NCBI GenBank assembly: GCA_002395155.1
Contig: DGWD01000006.1
Span: 1-64,000, forward strand
Origin: Treponema sp. UBA4267
GTDB lineage: Bacteria > Spirochaetota > Spirochaetia > Treponematales > Treponemataceae
Length of the DNA stretch: 64,000 nucleotides
Direction: 5' to 3'
In this document: positions 59,026-64,000 of the stretch, piece after piece
Position numbering within the stretch: position 1 is the stretch's first letter
How the letters are laid out: the number at the start of each line of letters is the position of its first letter
Notes under the pieces: generated by a model
The model's input: only the letters and a program-made list of their open reading frames with translations
Databases searched by the model: none
Told to the model about the DNA's origin: nothing
Made by a program: the position numbers and the translations under genes

Positions 59026-60183
59026 ATGATAGTTTCTAATCGTATGAAAGGCCTGCATCCTTATGTTCCAGGAGAGCAGCCAAAAGACCGTGTTTATATA
59101 AAACTTAATGCTAACGAAAATCCTTATGCTCCAAGTCCAAAGGTTAATAAGGCTCTTATAGATTTTGTTCAGTCGCATCCAGAAAAAATGGGACTTTATC
59201 CTGACCCAGATTCCACTGAACTGCATGCCGCAATTGCTGATATGCTTAATCAGTGTGGTGGAGTTCTTTGTAGGGCAAAGGTTGATGGTGATAAAGTTAC
59301 TCCATCAGAAAAAGATAAAATTCCTTTTACCGTAACTCCTGATATGATTTACACAGGAAATGGTTCTGATGAGGTTTTGTCTTTTGTTTTTTATGCCTTT
59401 TTTGATTCTGGAAAAAAGTTTGTTATGCCAGAGTTTACTTATTCCTTCTATCCTGTTTATGCAGGCTTTTACAATATTCCAATGGATACTGTTCCTCTTA
59501 AAGAAGACTGGAGCCTGGATGTAGAAGAAATGCTTAAAAGGGCAAAGAGTGATAAGGGAGGCATAATTTTTGCCAATCCGAACGCACCTACCGGCCTGGG
59601 CCTTACTCGTAATCAGGTAAGAGAAATGCTTTCTAAGGCAAGTTCTGATGAAATTTTTATAGTTGATGAAGCCTATGTGGATTTTGGCGGTGAGTCTTGT
59701 ATTCCTCTTCTTAAGGATTTTAAGAATTTGGTAATTGTAAGAACTTTTTCTAAATCTCTTTGCGGGGCAGGACAGAGACTTGGTTATATTGTAGCAAATC
59801 CAGAACTGGTGAACATTGTTACAACTGTAAAAAACTCAGTTAATCACTTTCCAATTGACGCTCTTTCTCAGGTTTCTGGAAAGGCTGCCTGTACTGATGT
59901 TGCTTACTATGTAGAAACTTCTAAAAAGGTTGTAGAGGAAAGAGACAAGTTCTACGATTTCTTAAGTGAAAATGGCTTTTATGTAATAAAGAGTCAGACT
60001 AACTTTTTGTTTGCAAAACATCCTTCTATTTCTGGAGAAGAACTTTATAAAATGATAAAGAATGAGGGGCTCTTAATCAGACACTTTGCAACACCTGGAA
60101 TTGAAAACTTTGTTAGAATTTCAATTGGTTCAAAGGAACAGATGCAGGCCTTAAAAGAGGCTTTTGAAAAAGTTATTAAATAG
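59026..60183 (+). CDS. hisC: Histidinol-phosphate aminotransferase family enzyme
   Basis: The 385-residue PLP enzyme has the HisC N-terminus MKGLHPYVPGEQP and LNANENPYAPSP, the GNGSDEVLSFVF loop, the FANPNAPTGLG turn and the PLP lysine in RTFSKSLCGAGQRLGY, followed by RISIGSKEQMQAL. HisC converts histidinol phosphate and 2-oxoglutarate; related enzymes work on aromatic amino acids. An insert at about 75-100 (CRAKVDGDKVTPSEKDK) is unusual. No other histidine gene is in the window, so an aromatic or broad transaminase role is possible. The start is set at 59026 because the promoter -10 box ends at 59019; an ATG at 59020 abuts it. Confidence 0.85.
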   Translation: MIVSNRMKGLHPYVPGEQPKDRVYIKLNANENPYAPSPKVNKALIDFVQSHPEKMGLYPDPDSTELHAAIADMLNQCGGVLCRAKVDGDKVTPSEKDKIPFTVTPDMIYTGNGSDEVLSFVFYAFFDSGKKFVMPEFTYSFYPVYAGFYNIPMDTVPLKEDWSLDVEEMLKRAKSDKGGIIFANPNAPTGLGLTRNQVREMLSKASSDEIFIVDEAYVDFGGESCIPLLKDFKNLVIVRTFSKSLCGAGQRLGYIVANPELVNIVTTVKNSVNHFPIDALSQVSGKAACTDVAYYVETSKKVVEERDKFYDFLSENGFYVIKSQTNFLFAKHPSISGEELYKMIKNEGLLIRHFATPGIENFVRISIGSKEQMQALKEAFEKVIK

Positions 60184-60205
60184 AAAGATTTAAGGAGAAG
60201 CTGAT

Positions 60206-60898
60206 ATGAAGATTTTGGTAATTTCAGATTTACACGCTCATAATGAAGTTTTAGATAAAATGGACGACCTTTTCCAGCAGGCTGATGCTGTAATTTTTGG
60301 TGGAGATTTTGCCGAATGTTTTAAGCCTGAAACTGGCAAGGGGGCTTTGGAAGCACTTTGTACAAAACACGATACATTTTTTTCTGTATTAGGAAACTGC
60401 GATAACATCGAATTTCTGGGCGATATGGAAGAAAGAGATGTTAGTATAGAAAAGGCTCTTGTATTTCATCAGGGATTAGCTTTTGCTGGAGCTGGTGGAG
60501 GAACTTTCTTTACTGGTAAAACAGAGTTTGAAAGAAGTGAAGATGAAATTCTTAGCGACTTTAATATTGTTTTGAATTCGGTAAAAGATACTGGCGATGA
60601 ATCTTTGTGGAAGAGTCTTATTCTGGTTAGTCATAATCCTCCAATTTGTGGACTTTTGGATTCTTTTGATGGAGAACACCATGCAGGAAGTCAAAAGTTT
60701 ACGGACTTTATAAAGGAACATCAGCCGGTAGCTGTAGTTTGTGGTCACATTCACGAAGGCACTGGAATTGATAAAATTGGCGATACAGTAGTAATTAACC
60801 CTGGCAGCCTTGGCGAAAAGGGTACTTATGTATGGCTTGAAGTTGAAAAAAATGATAAGGGATGGGCCGTAACCAATACACAGTTGAATACTTTATAA
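60206..60898 (+). CDS. yfcE: YfcE-type metallophosphoesterase
   Basis: The 230-residue calcineurin-like phosphodiesterase has the metal motifs in order: ISDLHAHNEVL (6-16), GGDFAE, GNCDN, SHNPP, GHIHEG and NPGS near the C-terminus. The arrangement matches the YfcE/MJ0936 group, which hydrolyses phosphodiesters in vitro and whose natural substrate is unclear. AAGGAG stands 8 nt before the ATG. It follows hisC by 22 bases and is probably cotranscribed. The length is slightly above E. coli YfcE because of an insert after residue 90 (ERSEDEILSDFNIVLNS). Confidence 0.88.
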   Translation: MKILVISDLHAHNEVLDKMDDLFQQADAVIFGGDFAECFKPETGKGALEALCTKHDTFFSVLGNCDNIEFLGDMEERDVSIEKALVFHQGLAFAGAGGGTFFTGKTEFERSEDEILSDFNIVLNSVKDTGDESLWKSLILVSHNPPICGLLDSFDGEHHAGSQKFTDFIKEHQPVAVVCGHIHEGTGIDKIGDTVVINPGSLGEKGTYVWLEVEKNDKGWAVTNTQLNTL

Positions 60899-60962
60899 GT
60901 ATAAGGTGGTGTTAAATTTTAAAAAAGCCCGAATGCATGTTATAATAGTTTTGAGGTAAGAT

Positions 60963-61898
60963 TTGAGAATTTGTAAAAAAATTAGTATAGCATTAGTTTC
61001 CTCTTTGCTAAGTGCGGGGCTTTTTGCACAGTCTAACTTTGCCCACATCAGTCTGGTTACTTTTCGTTCTAATCTTACTTATACAATCGGTGAAGATACT
61101 CAAAGCTATACTGCAGAAAGAACGCTGCAACCTTTCTCTATCAATAAATTTGAAACAACTTATTCTCTCTGGTATACAGTAAAAAACAGGGCCGAAAAAA
61201 TTGGCTATAACTTTCAGAACCCTGGGCAGGGCGGTTCTTTTGGTAAAAGAGGAGCTGCTCCTATAGAAGAAAATAGTTCTCAGCCTGTAACAATGATTTC
61301 TTGGTACGATGCCATTGTCTGGTGTAATGCACTTTCGGAAATTCGTAACAAGGTTCCATGTTATACATACAAAGGAGAAGTTCTTAGGGATTCCAGCGAT
61401 ACTGCTGCCTGTGATCTTTGTCAGTGTGATTGGGAAGCTGATGGTTATAGACTTCCTTCTGAGGCTGAATGGGAATATGCAGCCCGTAGAACTAAAATTG
61501 GTTTTCAACGTGGAGATTTAGTTAGCGGTCAGGTTTCTGATGATGCGGAAGAAGGCCTTTTGTATGCCTGGTCATTTGAAAACGCAAGTGCTTCAAGAAT
61601 TGTTGGAACAGCAGGTCTTCCTTTTGATCCAGAAAGTTCAGCAATGCCAGGAACTGGTAATGCAAATTCTGCTGGTATTTACGATATGAGTGGGAATGTT
61701 CTGGAATTCTGCTGGGACTGGTTTGAAGATTATACTAATGATGATGTTTACGGGGCCCCAATTGGTTTTGAAAGAGTGAGCAGGGGTGGCAGCTGGTCGG
61801 CTTATACGGCCTTCCTTTTTGCAGGTGACCGCTACTCTTATGACCCAAACGAATGCTACAACTACATGGGCTTCCGTTTCTGCTGCTCAGTAAGATAA
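60963..61898 (+). CDS. Secreted FGE-sulfatase/C-lectin-fold protein
   Basis: The 311-residue protein uses a TTG start with GAGGT 5 nt upstream and a TATAAT at 60941-60946. A signal peptide (about 1-22, ISIALVSSLLSAGLFA) is followed by a formylglycine-generating-enzyme-like domain: INKFETTYSLWYTVKN, QPVTMISWYDAIVWCNALSE, GYRLPSEAEWEYAARR, IYDMSGNVLEFCWDWF, RGGSWSAYTAFLF, YMGFRFCCS. The copper cysteines of true FGE are not evident, so it is probably a binding protein of that fold. The same fold displays the variable loop of TvpA in T. denticola. The last 40 codons are unusually rich in C-ending codons and in AAC/TAC-type codons, unlike the rest of the gene. Confidence 0.88.
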   Translation: MRICKKISIALVSSLLSAGLFAQSNFAHISLVTFRSNLTYTIGEDTQSYTAERTLQPFSINKFETTYSLWYTVKNRAEKIGYNFQNPGQGGSFGKRGAAPIEENSSQPVTMISWYDAIVWCNALSEIRNKVPCYTYKGEVLRDSSDTAACDLCQCDWEADGYRLPSEAEWEYAARRTKIGFQRGDLVSGQVSDDAEEGLLYAWSFENASASRIVGTAGLPFDPESSAMPGTGNANSAGIYDMSGNVLEFCWDWFEDYTNDDVYGAPIGFERVSRGGSWSAYTAFLFAGDRYSYDPNECYNYMGFRFCCSVR

Positions 61899-61899
61899 T

Positions 61900-62949
61900 T
61901 TATTTAAGTTTCTTTTCCTGTTTTTTAATCTTATTCTTTTCAGCCTTTAGCTTCTGTTTTTGTTTTTTAGAGATTTTTTTTTGATTCCTAAAATTTTTGA
62001 TTGAGTTACGGTTTACACTCAATAGGGCCCAGCTTAAGCCTACCGAAACAAGACATAAAAGGCTGGCACAAATTACCGGAATATAGCCTGCAAGATTGTC
62101 GAATGGAAGCTTAAAGTTCATACCAAAATAACTTGTAACAAAGGTTGGTGCCATCATAACCAGGTTGATAACGGCCAGCTTCTTCATCACTACGTTAAGG
62201 TTATTTGAAGTTACCGAAGAAAATGCGTCAATAACGGCAAAAAGAACGTTTGTATAGGTATCGGCCATTTCAATTGCCTGTCGGTTATCAATTACAACGC
62301 CTTCTACAAAGTCCAGATCATCTTCATCAAACTTAATGAGGCGGGTATTCTTCATCTTTTGCAGTAAAAGCGAGTTAGATTTGAGGGAAGTTGTAAAGGT
62401 GAACAAAGATTTTTCCAAACCCAAGAGGAGGAGGATTTCCTTGTTTTCAACTTCCATACGCATTTCGTTCTGGATGCTGGTAGAACGTCGGTTTATTTCT
62501 TTAAGATAGCGCAAAAAGTTCAGGTTGGCTCTGTTAATAATGTGAACGATGAAGGAAGGGAAGTCGTTAAGCCTTACGTTACGAATTCTGTTTGCACCGA
62601 AATCTTTTAGAACCTCATTATCTGTCCAGCAAATTGTGATAATGATTTTGCCTTTAATAATAATACCAATTGGAACGGTAAAATAAGGGGTTTCTGCTGC
62701 TGGATCATAACAAGGGACACGGACGATTGTAAGAATATAGCCTGAATCACCATCTTCAATACGCGAAAGTTCATCTGGGTCCAGAACGTCAAGAATGTGG
62801 TCTTGTTCAATCTGGTATTCTTCCTGTAAAAGGACTGTTTCATCACGAGTTACGCTTCTTGCATCAACCCAGAGAGGAAGAGAAGTGTCTATAGAATCTT
62901 TTTTGGTCTTAGAAAACTGACCGTCAATCTGCTGCCAATATGTAATCAT
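61900..62949 (-). CDS. corA: CorA-family divalent cation transporter
   Basis: The 349-residue protein has the large cytoplasmic CorA N-domain (1-280), including YQIEQDHILDVLDPDELSRIED and the long helix with LLQKMKNTRLIKFDEDDLDFVEGVVIDNRQAIEMA. Two C-terminal helices follow, and the selectivity motif GMNF lies in TSYFGMNFKLP. It forms a pentameric magnesium/cobalt channel. A Lys-rich tail (about 322-349) completes the cytoplasmic basic ring. GGAG stands 7 nt before the ATG. Upstream on the same strand lies a 24-codon ORF with a perfect ribosome site (63021-63095), which may be a leader peptide. Confidence 0.93.
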   Translation of the reverse strand: MITYWQQIDGQFSKTKKDSIDTSLPLWVDARSVTRDETVLLQEEYQIEQDHILDVLDPDELSRIEDGDSGYILTIVRVPCYDPAAETPYFTVPIGIIIKGKIIITICWTDNEVLKDFGANRIRNVRLNDFPSFIVHIINRANLNFLRYLKEINRRSTSIQNEMRMEVENKEILLLLGLEKSLFTFTTSLKSNSLLLQKMKNTRLIKFDEDDLDFVEGVVIDNRQAIEMADTYTNVLFAVIDAFSSVTSNNLNVVMKKLAVINLVMMAPTFVTSYFGMNFKLPFDNLAGYIPVICASLLCLVSVGLSWALLSVNRNSIKNFRNQKKISKKQKQKLKAEKNKIKKQEKKLK

Positions 62950-63020
62950 CGTCTACTCCGCAAAATAATTTTTATGATAGAGGAGCCAAATGAATAAAAA
63001 TACTGGAAATATGAGGCTTT

Positions 63021-63095
63021 TTAGAAGCTGAATTTATTCAAGAGGCTGCGATTTGTGATTAATGAATATATGGGATAACTCGACCCGCTGTCCAT
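63021..63095 (-). CDS. Candidate 24-residue leader peptide upstream of corA
   Basis: The ORF starts at ATG 63095 with a perfect AGGAGG 5 bases upstream and reads MDSGSSYPIYSLITNRSLL then NKFSF, stop. It ends 71 bases before corA. The start codon lies in one arm of an imperfect hairpin (GAATATGGA paired with TCC-CATAT-ATTC, roughly 63064-63100), so translation could be switched. In Salmonella, corA has a leader ORF (corL) that governs Rho-dependent control, which makes the position suggestive. There is no sequence resemblance that I can claim. Detection of the peptide or conservation of the ORF would be needed to accept it. Confidence 0.4.
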   Translation of the reverse strand: MDSGSSYPIYSLITNRSLLNKFSF

Positions 63096-63210
63096 ATTCG
63101 CCTCCTGAATTAGGGTAGAAATGTCAAACTGACTTTTACTGAATTGTAATGAATAAAAAAGAAATAGGCAATCTTAAAAAAAGTAAAAATTTTTTAAATT
63201 TTTTTCAAAA

Positions 63211-63227
63211 TTTTGGTAAAAATCGTC
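63211..63227 (+). repeat. 17-bp motif shared with 50436-50452
   Basis: TTTTGGTAAAAATCGTC, identical to the copy after the DUF2259 gene. It lies 34 bases before the TTG start of the secretin-like gene. The rest of the 62950-63260 gap holds only the candidate corA leader ORF and AT-rich sequence. Confidence 0.4.
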
Positions 63228-63260
63228 TTTTGTGGCAATAACTATGATGGAGGAAAAAAC

Positions 63261-64000
63261 TTGAGACGAGTGCGTTTTATTTTGAGAAAAAGTCCCAAAC
63301 GCTTTTTGACTTTTTTAGCTTGTTTGGTTGGCTTTTGTTATTTTGTGGTTGCGCAGGGGCCTTACTACAGCTGGGATTTTTCAGATTGCGAGATTAAAGA
63401 CATTCTTTATGCGGTGAGTCTGGACTCTGAGATTTCGATTGTCCCTGATGACACTGTCAGTGGAAAGGGTGATTTGAAATTTGCAGGAAGTGACTTTGAC
63501 TCTGCCTTTGAGACCTTTTTGAGAGTAAATCGCCTGTTTGTGAATAAGGGTGACAAAGTTTGGACGGTGAGTAAGTTCATGGCTAAAAGGGAAGCGGGTC
63601 TTCTTTATGTGGATGCATGCGATTTATCTCCTGCACAGATTTTGGAAAAACTGTCGAGTTTTGTTGATTGTGTGATTACTTTTGATAGTCTTCCTTCTGC
63701 CAGGGTTTCGGTTCATTTTAATGGCGTAACGGACGAACTTTTGTTGAAGGCATTGGCTAAACAGTTTGGCAATTACGAACTGGTCAAAAGCGATGCAGGA
63801 TACAATTTTGCCAGGAAGAATGATGTTCGGAAAGTTGAAACTTCGGATTCTTTTTGTAAGATTGGTTTTTCTGGAAGATTTTTTACAGTTGATCTTAGAG
63901 ATTGTAAATTTTCTGATGCGATTGAAAAACTGTTTTCTGTTGCAAAGGCTGAAAATTCTAATCTGAATTTTTGTTTGCTGGCGAATGGGGATGTAAAATT
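63261..64000 (+). CDS. Secretin/TonB N-domain (STN-like) exported protein, 5' part only
   Basis: The frame is open from a TTG at 63261, which has GGAGG 7 nt upstream, to the window edge (about 246 codons). It starts with a basic, hydrophobic export signal (FLTFLACLVGFCYFVVAQG). An STN-like unit follows (about 40-110: FSDCEIKDILYAVSLDSEIS, GKGDLKFAGSDFDSAFETFL, VNKGDKVWTVSK), then repeats of the same fold (LYVDACDLSPAQILEKLSSF, VDLRDCKFSDAIEKLF). Such N-domains precede the barrel in secretins, which form outer-membrane gates of type II/IV systems. The barrel, if any, lies beyond the window. G-rich codons such as GTG, CTG and GCG are more frequent than in neighbouring genes. Confidence 0.7.
   Translation, partial: MRRVRFILRKSPKRFLTFLACLVGFCYFVVAQGPYYSWDFSDCEIKDILYAVSLDSEISIVPDDTVSGKGDLKFAGSDFDSAFETFLRVNRLFVNKGDKVWTVSKFMAKREAGLLYVDACDLSPAQILEKLSSFVDCVITFDSLPSARVSVHFNGVTDELLLKALAKQFGNYELVKSDAGYNFARKNDVRKVETSDSFCKIGFSGRFFTVDLRDCKFSDAIEKLFSVAKAENSNLNFCLLANGDVK

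Noticed and set aside
62990..63031. Short plus-strand ORF of 13 codons with AGGAG nearby
   Set aside because: Ribosome-site spacing is only 4 bases, the ORF is tiny, and there is no downstream plus-strand gene close enough to be controlled.
63149..63241. 30-codon ORF ending just before the secretin-like gene
   Set aside because: There is no ribosome site and the Lys/Asn/Phe-rich composition is what AT-rich non-coding DNA gives.
1..64000. tRNA, rRNA, tmRNA, SRP RNA, riboswitch, IS element or prophage genes
   Set aside because: I looked through the intergenic gaps and saw no cloverleaf, conserved riboswitch core, transposase or phage structural gene. A covariance-model search would be decisive.

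Overview
The window is an AT-rich, gene-dense chromosomal segment from a spirochaete, most likely a gut or rumen-type Treponema. The evidence is a spirochaete/mitochondrial-type EF-G, flagellar export chaperones (FliS, FlgN-like), a giant TPR protein resembling the spirochaetal flagellar collar protein, a lipoprotein-sorting LolA, several spirochaete-style unknown envelope proteins, and InlB-repeat/DUF6273 and FGE-fold surface proteins of the sort that are expanded in Treponema. I saw no rRNA, tRNA, CRISPR array, insertion sequence or prophage. Most of the window is housekeeping core with small lineage-specific inserts.

Layout. 1-10 kb (minus strand): EF-G (cut by the window edge), an unknown barrel-like envelope protein, a SPOR-domain protein, the polA-coaE pair, a 156-bp imperfect palindrome, and a SulP transporter. 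10-17.4 kb: a lipoprotein with InlB repeats and a DUF6273 domain, an FtsH-like ATPase without its protease domain, an Uup-type ABC-F ATPase, a secreted nuclease, and fliS-flgN. 17.5-29 kb (plus): ftsH, lolA, a rodZ-like gene, rimO, then two cytoplasmic LacI-like sensor/GGDEF proteins flanking a UvrD/PcrA helicase. 29-33 kb (minus): an envelope operon of TPR lipoprotein, lytic transglycosylase and OmpA-like protein. 33-43 kb (plus): a membrane protein, a TPR protein, yajC-secD-secF, ispH, ndk, gpsA, ffh. 43-54 kb: a CBM48-like exported protein divergent from the 1383-residue FlcA-like protein, a CTP-transferase/polyprenol-kinase family protein, membrane and secreted unknowns, and a U32 peptidase. 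54-64 kb: ssb, a 648-residue unknown, a PadR/HAAS/DUF4097 operon, hisC, a YfcE phosphodiesterase, an FGE-fold secreted protein, corA with a candidate leader peptide, and the start of a secretin-like gene.

The most interesting layer is regulatory. (1) Four minus-strand genes carry the same flagellar sigma-28 promoter layout, TAAA-N15-[GTA]CCGA[TA]A[AT]. One is fliS, and the other three (SPOR protein, CBM48-like protein, 648-residue unknown) are thereby linked to motility. (2) At least nine genes have a -10 box ending only 6-9 nt before the start codon, eight of them with a sigma-70 -35 box at exactly 17 nt, so they are probably transcribed as leaderless mRNAs. (3) The padR operon has a consensus promoter followed directly by a perfect 19-bp palindrome. 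(4) gpsA lies behind an intrinsic terminator with no room for another promoter. (5) corA is preceded by a 24-codon ORF with a perfect Shine-Dalgarno sequence. (6) Two secreted proteins end in FGE/C-lectin-like or DUF6273 tails whose codon use changes sharply to NNY/NNC codons, as expected of diversity-generating retroelement targets, although no reverse transcriptase lies in the window. Three families of dispersed or palindromic intergenic repeats are also described. All of this comes from reading the sequence; no database search was run.
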